Source: Streptomyces griseoviridis
Lineage (GTDB): Bacteria; Actinomycetota; Actinomycetes; Streptomycetales; Streptomycetaceae
Reading direction: 5' to 3'
NCBI RefSeq assembly: GCF_005222485.1
Contig: NZ_CP029078.1
Span: 5,855,501-5,919,500, forward strand
Length of the DNA: 64,000 nucleotides
Shown here piece by piece: positions 9,399 through 17,325 of this stretch. Position numbers and translations under genes: made by a program. The notes beneath the pieces were generated by a model. That model saw nothing but the letters and a program-made list of their open reading frames with translations. It did no database searches and was not told the DNA's origin. How positions within the stretch are numbered: position 1 is the first letter of the stretch; each line of letters opens with the position of its first letter.

Positions 9399-11273
9399 AT
9401 GGACGTTATGGGGGACAAGGCAACTCTGTTCGAGAGCGGGCGATTTGTGCAGCCCTCCGGGCGGGACGATGCCGTGGAAGCCGCGGAGGAGGCCGCCGAG
9501 GAACTTCGTCAGCGACTCGCCGCGGAAGCGGGTGACGTCGACGCGATGAGCGTCCTCGGCGCCATGCTGCTGCGCCGCGGCGACCTCGACGGAGCCGAGC
9601 CGCAGCTCCGGGCCGCCACCGCGGCCGGCGACCGGGCCGCGGCCAACAACCTCGGAGTCCTCCTCCACCAGCGCGGATACCCCGACGAAGCCGCCGGCTG
9701 GTGGCGGATCGCGGCCGTCGCCGGATCGGCCGCCGCCGCCCACGCCCTCGGCCGCCACCACCGCGAGCGCGGCGACGAACCCGCCGCCGAGTACTGGCTG
9801 CGCCAGTCCGCCGAACAGGGCCACGCGCTGGGCGCCTACGCCCTCGCCGACCTCCTCGAACACCGCGGTGACCCGGGCGCCGAGACATGGCTGCGCGCCT
9901 CCGCCGAACGCGGCCACCGGGAAGCCGCCTACCGGCTGGCCCGCGCCCTCGACCGCAAGTCCGCCCTCGCGCAGGGCGCCGGCCGGGAGATCATGACCAG
10001 GGGCGCCCGCGCCGACCGCGGCACCGGCGCACCCCGCGCGAAGGCGACCGCGCGCGCGGTCCGCCCGGCCGACGAGGCAGAGCAGTGGTACCGGCAGGCC
10101 GCCGCGCGCGGACACCAGCGGGCCGCGCTGCACCTCGGCGCGATCCTGGAGAAGCGCGGCGAACTCAAGGAGGCCGGGCGCTGGTACCTGACCTCCGCCA
10201 AGGACGGCGACGCGCGCGCCGCCTGCGCCCTCGGCTTCCTGCTGCGCGACGCGGGCGACTCCGAGAGCGCCGCCGTCTGGTGGCTGCGGGCCGCCCAGGA
10301 GGGCGACGGCAACGCCGCGAACGCGCTCGGCGCGCTGCACGCCGAACGCGGCCAGAACCAGACCGCCGAACGCTGGTACCGGGCCGCGATGGACGCGGGC
10401 GACGACAACGGCGCCTACAACCTCGGGCTCCTCTGCGCCGAGCAGGGCCGCACCGCGCAGGCCGAACAGTGGTACCGGCGCGCCGCCTACGCCGGCCACC
10501 GGGAGGCGGCCAACGCGCTGGCCATCCTGCTTCTGCAGGGCGGTGACGCGACGGGCGCCGAGCCGTGGTTCTCGAAGGCGGCCGAGGCCGGCAGCGTCGA
10601 CGCGGCCTTCAACCTCGGCATCCTCTTCGCCGGGCGCGGCGAGGAGGCGTCCGCGCTGCGCTGGTACGAGCGGGCCGCCGTTGCCGGGCACACCGAGGCG
10701 GCGTTGCAGGTCGGCATCGCGCGGCTGCGGGCCGGTGACGAGTCCGACGCCGAGCGGTATCTGCGATGGGCGGCGGGAGGCGGCAACGCGGAGGCCGCGT
10801 ACCGGCTCGCCACCGTCCTCGACGCGCGGCGCCCGCCGGAGTCCGCGCACGAGCTGGGGGAGATCGTCCACCAGAAGACCGAGTGCGAGGAGTGGTACGA
10901 GCGGGCCGCCTCCCAGGGGCACCGGCGTTCCCAGGTGCGGGTCGGGATGCTGGCCGCCGCCCGCGGTGACGTCGTCGAGGCCGCCCGGTGGTACCGGGAG
11001 GCCGCCGAGGCCGGGTCGCGCAACGGCGCGTTCAACCTGGGGCTGCTGCTGGCCCGGGAGGGGAGCGAGCCCGAGGCGGCCGTGTGGTGGACCAAGGCGG
11101 CCGACGCGGGCCACGGCCGGGCGGCGCTGCGGCTCGCGCTCGTGTACGCGCGCCGCGGAGAACTGGCGGAGGGCCAGCGCTGGGCCTCGCGCGCCGTCGC
11201 GCTCGGCCCGCCCGAGGTGGGCGAACGCGCGGGCCGCCTGCGCGACGCACTCCGAGAGGAACTCTCGGCCTGA
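9399..11273 (+). CDS. Sel1/TPR repeat protein
   Basis: 624 aa built almost entirely of helical pairs of about 36 residues. Repeat signature: A..LG.LL..RGD...AE.WYR.AA..GH..A, with WYRQAAARGHQRAALHLG and WYRRAAYAGHREAANALA as clear copies; about 14 repeats can be followed. A non-repeat linker near 185-225 is basic and Ala/Arg rich. Such solenoids are protein-protein scaffolds; the partner is unknown. No signal peptide. ATG 9399 has a weak GCAGGTGG upstream; ATG 9408 is an alternative. Flanked by two identical tRNA-fMet genes. Confidence 0.88.
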   Translation: MDVMGDKATLFESGRFVQPSGRDDAVEAAEEAAEELRQRLAAEAGDVDAMSVLGAMLLRRGDLDGAEPQLRAATAAGDRAAANNLGVLLHQRGYPDEAAGWWRIAAVAGSAAAAHALGRHHRERGDEPAAEYWLRQSAEQGHALGAYALADLLEHRGDPGAETWLRASAERGHREAAYRLARALDRKSALAQGAGREIMTRGARADRGTGAPRAKATARAVRPADEAEQWYRQAAARGHQRAALHLGAILEKRGELKEAGRWYLTSAKDGDARAACALGFLLRDAGDSESAAVWWLRAAQEGDGNAANALGALHAERGQNQTAERWYRAAMDAGDDNGAYNLGLLCAEQGRTAQAEQWYRRAAYAGHREAANALAILLLQGGDATGAEPWFSKAAEAGSVDAAFNLGILFAGRGEEASALRWYERAAVAGHTEAALQVGIARLRAGDESDAERYLRWAAGGGNAEAAYRLATVLDARRPPESAHELGEIVHQKTECEEWYERAASQGHRRSQVRVGMLAAARGDVVEAARWYREAAEAGSRNGAFNLGLLLAREGSEPEAAVWWTKAADAGHGRAALRLALVYARRGELAEGQRWASRAVALGPPEVGERAGRLRDALREELSA

Positions 11274-11347
11274 CGGGACACGGCCCGCGAGGGCGGGCGC
11301 GGGCCGGGGGCTGATCCGGAGGCCGGGATCGGGACCGTTCGCTGATG

Positions 11348-11643
11348 TCCCGCCCCGCCCCCCGTCGTCCGATCCCGGCCACGGCCCAGGTCGCTCGTCG
11401 GCGCTGGGGCCGGGATCGCCCGCCGGGTCGGGGGTCGGACCGGTTCCGCGTCCGGCTGTCGCCTACGGTCGGCGGGCCCGGACGGCCCGCAGCGGCCGGC
11501 CGCACGGCAGACGGGCCCGAGGCCGCTCGCCGGGCCGACTCGCGTTCCGTTGCCCGATCCTGGCGGCCGGCCCGAACCCGTCCACCAGTCTCCCGCCCCG
11601 CCCCCCGTCGTCCGATCCCGGCCACAGTCCAGGTCGCTCGTCG
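11348..11643. repeat. 53-bp direct repeat pair, 243 bp apart
   Basis: Copies at 11348-11400 and 11591-11643 match at 51 of 53 bases; both begin TCCCGCCCCGCCCCCC and end TCGCTCGTCG. They occupy most of the 401-bp gap between the TPR gene and the ABM gene, the second copy ending 31 bp before the ABM start. I see no gene in the gap; open frames through it are Arg/Pro-rich GC artefacts. Confidence 0.85.
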
Positions 11644-11674
11644 AAGTCGGGTGTGGGTCCGGCAGGATGGGCTC

Positions 11675-11992
11675 ATGAGCGTAGTCAAGATCAACGTGCT
11701 GACCGTTCCCGCCGAGCAGCGGGAGACCCTGGAGAAGCGCTTCGCGTCGCGCGCCGGTGCCGTCGAGAACTCGGACGGGTTCGAGTGGTTCGAGCTGCTC
11801 CGGCCCGTCGAGGGGACCGACGACTACCTGGTGTACACGCGGTGGCGTGACGAGGAGTCGTTCCAGGCGTGGATGGAAGGACCGATGAAGGCGGCCCACC
11901 AGGGCGGCGGCGACCGTCCGAAGCCCGCGGCCGCCGGCTCCACGGTCTGGTCCTTCGAGGTGGTCCAGCAGGCGGCGCCCAAGGGCGCGTAG
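11675..11992 (+). CDS. Antibiotic biosynthesis monooxygenase (ABM) domain protein
   Basis: 105 aa, a single dimeric alpha/beta-barrel ABM domain: MSVVKINVLTVP first strand, EQRETLEKRFASRAGAVENSDGFEWFELLRP, then DDYLVYTRWRDEESFQAWM. Relatives include heme-degrading and quinone monooxygenases as well as proteins without known catalysis; no family-specific residue lets me choose. ATG 11675 has GGCAGGA upstream. The frame is open for 330 bases before this start, but that part is the repeat region. Confidence 0.8.
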   Translation: MSVVKINVLTVPAEQRETLEKRFASRAGAVENSDGFEWFELLRPVEGTDDYLVYTRWRDEESFQAWMEGPMKAAHQGGGDRPKPAAAGSTVWSFEVVQQAAPKGA

Positions 11993-12086
11993 CCGGTACG
12001 GGCCCCCTCTCCGACCTCGTTCGCAGGGTCCGCCCCGAAGCGATTTGCCTCCTGCCTCACCCATCACGTAACGTTCAGTTCATCGA

Positions 12087-12160
12087 CGCGGGGTGGAGCA
12101 GCTCGGTAGCTCGCTGGGCTCATAACCCAGAGGTCGCAGGTTCAAATCCTGTCCCCGCTA
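12087..12160 (+). tRNA. Initiator tRNA-fMet (CAU), copy 2
   Basis: Identical to the copy at 9119 over the tRNA and six following bases (CTGAAG), then unrelated. Same initiator marks: C1/U72 mismatch, GGG/CCC at the anticodon stem, A11:U24. CCA not encoded. Confidence 0.97.
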
Positions 12161-12167
12161 CTGAAGG

Positions 12168-12210
12168 CCGAGGGCCGGAACACGGATCACATCCGTGTTC
12201 CGGCCCTCGG
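12168..12210. terminator. Bidirectional terminator between tRNA-fMet and ABC operon
   Basis: Perfect 20-bp stem with a 3-nt loop (CAC), left arm beginning CCGAGGGCCGG. It sits 7 bp after the tRNA and 5 bp after the stop of the leftward ABC operon, so it can serve both. Confidence 0.88.
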
Positions 12211-12215
12211 TGTTG

Positions 12216-13358
12216 TCAGGGGCGGTGGCCCACCGCCTCCGCGTAGTAGCTGCGGTCCACCGTTCTCGACTCCGGCAGCGGGCGGGCCCGGCCCGTCGCC
12301 CCCTGTGCCGCGTACGCCTCCTGGAGCCGCCCGGTCGTCCCGGCCCTGATCTCCCAGTCCACGCGCAGCGACGGCGTCGCCCTGAGCGTCCGTTCGTCGA
12401 TCTTCGTGAGGCGGGAGAGGTACGTCACGAACGCCGGGTCGGACTTGTAGTCGGCCCCGAAGTACGTGTCGACGGTGCGCAGGTAGGCCCGCATCAGGGC
12501 GACGCCCGCGTCCACGTCGTCGCGCAGCAGCGACCGCCCGTACAGCAGGCCGCCCAGCGGTTCCCCCAGGGGCTGGCCGCCGAGGAACGCGTAGCCGGGG
12601 TCGCCGTCCACCGTGCGCCAGACCGGGTCGAGGAGCCACGCCGAGTCGACGCCGCCGTTGCGCAGGGCCGTCAGGACGTCCGCCGAGCCCAACTGGTGGT
12701 ACCGGATCCGGTCGAGGCCGCCCCCGTGCCTCTTGAGCGCCCGTTCCATCGGGTACGCGATCACCGACCCCTTGCCGATCATCGTGCCCAGTGAGCGTCC
12801 CGCCAGCCGGACCCCCGCCGCCGTCTCGCCGTCCCGCAGCCGTGCCCACAGGCCGCTCCTGGACTCCGGGTCGGGGGAGAAGTTGCCCGCCACCCACCTG
12901 ATGTTGAAGCCGCCCCTGATCCCGTTCATGACCGCCGCCTCGGGGGCCGCCCAGAGCGCGTCGATGTCGCCGCCCGCCAGCAGCGGCAGCGCGTCGGGAG
13001 TCGGCAGCACCTTCAGTGTCACCTTCAGCCCCTCCTTCTCGAACTCGCCCTTGTCGAGGGCCACTTCGAGGGGCGCCACATATTCGGCGCTCAGGGTGCC
13101 GGTCGCGATGGTCAGCTTCCTCCGGGTCGTCAGGCGGTGCGGCGCGGGGGTGCCGGGCGCGCAGCGGGCCGGTGCGCGGGTCGGCGACCGGTCGGCGGGG
13201 TCCGTCCACGACCTCGCCGCGCACCCCCGTACCGGGGTGACGGTCCGGCCGGCCGCGCCCGGGGCGGCCCCGTCGTCGCGCGGGGCGGAGCAGGCGGCCG
13301 CGGTGAGGAGGGTCACGGCGAGCGCGAGCGCGGGGGTGACGCGCGGGCGGCTTCTCAT
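12216..13358 (-). CDS. ABC transporter substrate-binding lipoprotein (SsuA/NMT1-like)
   Basis: 380 aa. A signal peptide with lipobox LLTAAACS places it as a lipoprotein. The mature part begins with a poorly conserved Arg/Pro-rich linker (about 25-75), then a periplasmic-binding-protein-like II fold: KLTIATGTLSAEYVAPLEVALDKGEFEKEGL is typical of nitrate/sulfonate/taurine binders. The ligand cannot be told from sequence. ATG 13358 overlaps the permease stop by 4 bp (ATGA). Last gene of a three-gene operon. The Cys-rich linker before the fold is odd (RGCAARSW, ARCAPG). Confidence 0.88.
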   Translation of the reverse strand: MRSRPRVTPALALAVTLLTAAACSAPRDDGAAPGAAGRTVTPVRGCAARSWTDPADRSPTRAPARCAPGTPAPHRLTTRRKLTIATGTLSAEYVAPLEVALDKGEFEKEGLKVTLKVLPTPDALPLLAGGDIDALWAAPEAAVMNGIRGGFNIRWVAGNFSPDPESRSGLWARLRDGETAAGVRLAGRSLGTMIGKGSVIAYPMERALKRHGGGLDRIRYHQLGSADVLTALRNGGVDSAWLLDPVWRTVDGDPGYAFLGGQPLGEPLGGLLYGRSLLRDDVDAGVALMRAYLRTVDTYFGADYKSDPAFVTYLSRLTKIDERTLRATPSLRVDWEIRAGTTGRLQEAYAAQGATGRARPLPESRTVDRSYYAEAVGHRP

Positions 13359-14218
13359 GTCCGGGTCCTCCCGCTGTCCCTCGGCGACCAGGGCGTCAGC
13401 AACCGGCCCAGCAGCCGGACCAGTTCGGAGAAGACGACGCCCAGGAGCGCCACGCAGACGATGCCCGTGAACATCACGTCGTTCTCGAACAGGGCGCGCG
13501 AGTCGAAGATCAGATGGCCCAGGCCGTCCGTCGCGGCGATCTGCTCCGACGCGACGATCACCAGGACCGCGACCCCGGCCGCGATCCGCGCCCCGACCAG
13601 AACCTCGGGCAGCGACGCGGGCAGCAGGACATGGCGGAACATCTGCCACGGGGAGGCGCCGAAGACCCGGCCGGCGTCCCGGTGGCCGGCCGGGACGGCC
13701 AGCACCGCGGACATCGTCGAGATCCACACGAAGAAGAAGACGGTCGCCGCCACCAGCGCCACCTGCGGGCCCTCGCCCAGCCCGAACATGTTGAGGAAGA
13801 CCGGCAGCAGCGCCAGCTTCGGGACCACGTACAGGGCGTCGAGGAGCGGTTCGAGGGCCGCCCTGACCAGCGGGAGCGATCCCATCAGCAGGCCGAGCGC
13901 GTAGCCCGCGGCGGTGCCGATCGCGTAGCCCGACAGGACCCGGCCGAGCGTCGCCCGCACGTCGGGCCACAGCTCGCCCGCGACGGCCCGGTCCCAGCCG
14001 TCGGCCGCGATCGTGGACGGCGCGGGGTAGACGCGGTCGTCGATCCAGCCCCGCGCGGCGGCCAGTTGCCACAGCAGCACCAGCGCCAGCGGCACCGCGA
14101 GGGCCAGCGAAAGCTCTACGGTCCTGCGACGGCGGTGGGCGCGCGCCGGGTCCAGTTCGGCCGGGCCCGGCCGGCGGACCAGGACCGATTCGGGCCGGTC
14201 GGTCAGCAGCGCGCTCAT
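13355..14218 (-). CDS. ABC transporter permease (SsuC/TauC-like)
   Basis: 287 aa. Six predicted membrane helices from about residue 38, with the binding-protein-dependent transport signature around AGRVFGASPWQMFRHVLLPASLPEVLVGARIA, the EAA-like loop that docks with the ATPase. Same family as aliphatic sulfonate and nitrate permeases. Linked to both neighbours by ATGA overlaps, so ATPase, permease and binding protein are translated from one message. Confidence 0.92.
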   Translation of the reverse strand: MSALLTDRPESVLVRRPGPAELDPARAHRRRRTVELSLALAVPLALVLLWQLAAARGWIDDRVYPAPSTIAADGWDRAVAGELWPDVRATLGRVLSGYAIGTAAGYALGLLMGSLPLVRAALEPLLDALYVVPKLALLPVFLNMFGLGEGPQVALVAATVFFFVWISTMSAVLAVPAGHRDAGRVFGASPWQMFRHVLLPASLPEVLVGARIAAGVAVLVIVASEQIAATDGLGHLIFDSRALFENDVMFTGIVCVALLGVVFSELVRLLGRLLTPWSPRDSGRTRT

Positions 14219-14982
14219 GCCGGGACCGCCTCCTCGCGCAGCAGATCCCACAGTTCGCCCTTGAGCGCGGTGAACTCGGGGGCGGTGCGGACGGCGCCGG
14301 TGCGGGGGCGCGGGAACGGCGGGCGGCGCTCGGCGATGATCCGGCCGGGGCGCGCCGACATCACCAGGACGCGGTCGCCGAGGAGCAGCGCCTCCTCCAG
14401 GCTGTGCGTGATGAAGAGGGTGGTGGTGCGGGTGGTCTGGGTGAGGTCGAGCAGCTCGTCCTGGAGGATCGTGCGCAGTTGGGCGTCGAGGGCCGCGAAC
14501 GGCTCGTCCATCAGCAGGAGTTCGGGCTCCACCGCGAGGGCTCGGGCGATCGCCACCCGCTGCCGCATGCCGCCGGAGAGGGTCGCCGGGTAGGCGTCCG
14601 CGAACCCGGTCAGCTCCATGCGGGCCAGCCAGGCGGCGGCGCGCGCGTCGGCCTCCCGGCGCGGGACCCGCTGCACGTCCAGGCCGAAGCGGACGTTGGC
14701 GCGGACGGTCTTCCAGTCGTAGATGCCGTAGTCCTGGAAGATCATGGCGGCCGGGCGCGGGCTCGTGGTGCGGATGCGCAGGGCGCCCGTGCTGGGGCGC
14801 AGCAGCCCGGCGGCGATCCGCAGCAACGTGGACTTCCCGCAGCCCGAAGGGCCCACGACACACACGAACTCACCTGTGGCGACGGTGAGTTCGAGCGGGC
14901 CGAGGGCGTCGACGGCGTGCGGTGCGCGGCCGAAGGTCCGGGTCAGACCGGTGGCTTCGAGTGCGGGGCGGGGCTCTCCCAC
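14215..14982 (-). CDS. ABC transporter ATP-binding protein (SsuB/TauB-like)
   Basis: 255 aa. Walker A GPSGCGKST, Q-loop QDYG, ABC signature LSGGMRQR, Walker B LLLMDEPF, D-loop ALDAQ and switch histidine FITHS are all intact. It energises the importer with the permease and lipoprotein that follow. First gene of the operon. The region upstream carries a degenerate tandem repeat rather than an obvious promoter. Confidence 0.93.
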   Translation of the reverse strand: MGEPRPALEATGLTRTFGRAPHAVDALGPLELTVATGEFVCVVGPSGCGKSTLLRIAAGLLRPSTGALRIRTTSPRPAAMIFQDYGIYDWKTVRANVRFGLDVQRVPRREADARAAAWLARMELTGFADAYPATLSGGMRQRVAIARALAVEPELLLMDEPFAALDAQLRTILQDELLDLTQTTRTTTLFITHSLEEALLLGDRVLVMSARPGRIIAERRPPFPRPRTGAVRTAPEFTALKGELWDLLREEAVPA

Positions 14983-15016
14983 GGGGGCTCCTCGCGGAGT
15001 GCGGAAGGTGCGGAAG

Positions 15017-15150
15017 GTGCGGACGGTCGTGCGGAGGGGGTGCGGGCAGTCGTGCGGATGGGGCGGACGGCCGTGTGAAAGGTGCGGGTAGTCGTTCGGG
15101 AGGTGCGGACAACCGTGTGCAAGGTGCGGGCAGTCGTGCGGGAGGTGCGG
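15017..15150. repeat. Degenerate 21-bp tandem repeat upstream of the ABC operon
   Basis: About six imperfect 21-bp units of the form GTGCGGRCAGTC followed by GTGCGGGAG. The period is seven codons, so several frames read as 7-residue repeats (for example LPAPPAR LPAPCTR on the minus strand). The 324-bp gap 14983-15306 otherwise holds the Fur-gene terminator and no gene I can support. Confidence 0.75.
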
Positions 15151-15256
15151 GCAGGGTCCGCACGGGCGTGCGGACAGGAGTGCGGGTGGAGCGGTGAGCG
15201 GTGGGTGGCGTCGACGATATGACGGTGCGTCAGATTCGGGAAGGCCGCGCGCAGCA

Positions 15257-15295
15257 CGAAACCCCGGCCGCCCTCGCGGGCCGACCGGGGTCTCG
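15257..15295 (-). terminator. Terminator downstream of the Fur-family gene
   Basis: Inverted repeat CGAAACCCCGGCCG against CGACCGGGGTCTCG with a short GC loop, about 12 bp beyond the stop of the leftward regulator gene. One or two mismatches in the stem. Confidence 0.75.
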
Positions 15296-15306
15296 GGAAG
15301 GAAGGG

Positions 15307-15723
15307 TTACGCCGTCGCGCAGTTCGGGCAGACGCCCCGGTAGGTCACCTCGACGTCCGAGACGGTGAAGCCGAAGCGCTCCGAGTCGGGGAGGTCGGCC
15401 ATCGGGTTGCCGACCGGGTGGACGTCCTTGATGGCTCCGCAGCGCGCGCAGACCAGGTGGTGGTGGGGCTGATGGGCGTTCGGGTCGTAGCGCTTGGCGC
15501 GCCGGTCGGTGCTGACCTCGAGCACCTCGCCGAGCGAGACCAGCTCGCCCAGCGTGTTGTAGACCGTGGCCCGGGAGATCTCGGGGAGCTTGGCGACGGC
15601 GCGGGAGTGCACCTCGTCGGCCGTCAGGTGGACGTGCTCGCCGTCGAGTACCTCGGCCACGACGCGCCGCTGCGCGGTCATGCGCCATCCGCGTCCGCGC
15701 AGCCGCTCCAGAAGGTCGCTCAT
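15307..15723 (-). CDS. Fur-family transcriptional regulator (PerR/CatR-like)
   Basis: 138 aa. Winged helix (MTAQRRVVAEVL, ADEVHSRA, ISRATVYNTLGELVSLGEV) then a dimerisation domain with HQPHHHLVCARCG and the second pair VCPNCA; the two CxxC pairs form a structural zinc site. The HHHLVC region supplies regulatory metal ligands. It is closest in appearance to peroxide sensors of the PerR/CatR type, but no catalase gene is adjacent, so the target is open. Start chosen at ATG 15723 with GGTGGGCGG upstream; ATG 15735 is also in frame. Confidence 0.88.
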   Translation of the reverse strand: MSDLLERLRGRGWRMTAQRRVVAEVLDGEHVHLTADEVHSRAVAKLPEISRATVYNTLGELVSLGEVLEVSTDRRAKRYDPNAHQPHHHLVCARCGAIKDVHPVGNPMADLPDSERFGFTVSDVEVTYRGVCPNCATA

Positions 15724-15786
15724 ACCGCCCACCATAACAGAGGACGACCAGAATCCGAATGGGTGTGACTTTAGAGCGGATACTGT

Positions 15787-15803
15787 TCTGGACTATGTCC
15801 AGA
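15787..15803. promoter_or_regulatory. Perfect 17-bp palindrome upstream of the Fur-family gene
   Basis: TCTGGAC-TAT-GTCCAGA. It lies 10 bp after the stop of the CBS-domain gene and 63 bp upstream of the regulator's start. It may be an operator (autoregulation) or a short terminator stem. It does not match the usual PerR or Fur box. Confidence 0.4.
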
Positions 15804-15813
15804 GAGCGACGGT

Positions 15814-16203
15814 CTAGAAGGCCAGCGCCCTGACCGGTGCCCAGCAGCGGATGATGTCGCGGACCGAGACGATCCCGGCGGGCTCGCCGCCGTCCAGGAC
15901 CACCAGGTGGCGGAAGCCGCCGTGCGCCATCGTGCGGGCCGCCTCCTCCAGCGTCCAGGTCGGCGACGCGAAGACGACGTTGTTGGTGGTGTGGGCGTGG
16001 GTGGGTTCCGCGTCCGGGTTCTGGCCCCGGCCGACGGAGTTCAGGACGTCCCGTTCGGTGAGGATCCCGATGCCTCCGGCGTCGGGGTCGAGGACGAGGG
16101 CGGCGCCCACCCGGCGCGAGGACATCAGGGTGGCCGCCTGGCGGAGGGTGTGGGCGGGGCCGATGGTGAGGACCACCGTGCTCATGGCGTCGCGGACGAG
16201 CAT
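15814..16203 (-). CDS. CBS-domain pair protein
   Basis: 129 aa made of two CBS motifs: MLVRDAMSTVVLTIGPAHTLRQAATLM...GIGILTERDVL and VVFASPTWTLEEAARTMAHGGFRHLVVLDGGEPAGIVSVRDI. Tandem CBS domains bind adenine nucleotides and regulate other proteins; here no effector domain is attached. Start at ATG 16203, with GGAGGT about 11 bases upstream; the open frame before it has no better start. Same strand as the Fur-family gene and possibly co-transcribed. Confidence 0.85.
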   Translation of the reverse strand: MLVRDAMSTVVLTIGPAHTLRQAATLMSSRRVGAALVLDPDAGGIGILTERDVLNSVGRGQNPDAEPTHAHTTNNVVFASPTWTLEEAARTMAHGGFRHLVVLDGGEPAGIVSVRDIIRCWAPVRALAF

Positions 16204-16351
16204 GGTCTGAAGCCACCTCCTACGAACCGCCGAGACCACTCGGGGTTCACAAGTTCACAAGTGGGGGTCGGCTTCAGAGTGGCAGGCAAAGCGGGGGTCA
16301 ACAAGGGGGCGCGTGGCGCCAATTGAGGGCGCACGCGCTCATTTGTGAGGC

Positions 16352-17152
16352 TCAGGAGCGCTCGTTGAGGTACCCGAGCAGATCGTCGTGGAGCAGCCCG
16401 TTCGACGCGGCCGCGTTGCCGCTGTGCGGGCCCGGACGGCCGTCGAGGCCGGTGAACGCGCCGCCCGACTCGGTGACGATGATCGCGTTGGCGGCCATGT
16501 CCCAGAGCGACAGCTCCGGTTCGGCGCAGAGGTCGACGGCGCCCTCGGCGACCAGCATGTACGGCCAGAAGTCACCGTACGCGCGGGTGCGCCACACCTC
16601 GCGGGTCAGGTCGAGGAAGCCGTTGAGCCGGCCCTGCTCCTCCCAGCCGGTCAGCGACGAGTACGCGAACGAGGCGTCGGTGAGCTTGCCGACGCTGGAG
16701 ACCCGCAGCCGGCTCGCGGAGGTCAGGCTGCGCCCGGTGAACGCGCCGTGGCCCTTGGCGGCCCACCAGCGGCGGCCGAGCGCGGGCGCGGAGACGAGCC
16801 CGACGACGGGCTGGTAGCCGCCCTCGGCCGCCTCCATCAGGGAGATGAGGGTGGCCCAGACCGGGACGCCCCGCACGTAGTTCTTGGTGCCGTCGATCGG
16901 GTCGATCACCCAGCGGCGCGGCCCCGTGCCCTCCACCCCGAACTCCTCCCCGAGGATCGCGTCACGGGGGCGGGCCCGGTGGAGGTGGCCGCGGATGATC
17001 TCCTCGGCCGCGCGGTCGGCCTCGGTGACCGGGGTCATGTCCGGTTTCGTCTCCACCTTGAGGTCGAGGGCCTTGAAACGGTCCATGGTGGCGGCGTCGG
17101 CGGCGTCCGCGAGGACGTGGGCGAGACGCAGGTCGTCGAGATAGTCCGGCAT
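16352..17152 (-). CDS. hisN: Histidinol-phosphatase HisN (inositol monophosphatase family)
   Basis: 266 aa. Metal-dependent phosphatase acting on L-histidinol phosphate in histidine biosynthesis. Motifs: GEEFGVEG, WVIDPIDGTKNYVRGVPVWATLI (metal-binding Asp residues and the DGT loop) and LSLWDMAANAIIVTESGG. Its length and the KNYVRG loop fit the actinobacterial HisN subgroup rather than general inositol monophosphatases, but activity on other monophosphates cannot be excluded. Clear ATG start. Confidence 0.88.
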   Translation of the reverse strand: MPDYLDDLRLAHVLADAADAATMDRFKALDLKVETKPDMTPVTEADRAAEEIIRGHLHRARPRDAILGEEFGVEGTGPRRWVIDPIDGTKNYVRGVPVWATLISLMEAAEGGYQPVVGLVSAPALGRRWWAAKGHGAFTGRSLTSASRLRVSSVGKLTDASFAYSSLTGWEEQGRLNGFLDLTREVWRTRAYGDFWPYMLVAEGAVDLCAEPELSLWDMAANAIIVTESGGAFTGLDGRPGPHSGNAAASNGLLHDDLLGYLNERS

Positions 17153-17269
17153 GGGGGGAACGCTATCCGGCGGATGGATGACGGGGCCACCAGGTGCCCT
17201 TCCGTGGCCTGTCGCCCCCGGCGGGCGCGCGGTTGGCCGAAGGCCGACCCCTCGTGCGGTGCCTGACTC

Positions 17270-17298
17270 TTGACAGTGCCTCCGCGCCCGTCAAATCT
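17270..17298 (+). promoter_or_regulatory. Candidate promoter/operator of the TetR gene
   Basis: A perfect TTGACA at 17270-17275 is followed after 17 bp by AAATCT (weak -10). TTGAC and GTCAA form an inverted repeat with a 15-bp spacer that overlaps this promoter, which suits autorepression by a TetR dimer. Confidence 0.35.
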
Positions 17299-17325
17299 GG
17301 GCGCAGTCCGTTCCCCTGGGAGGCG

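Noticed and set aside
11274..11674. N-terminal extension of the ABM protein through the repeat region
   Set aside because: Extension reads as Arg/Pro-rich repeats; ATG 11675 gives the normal domain length.
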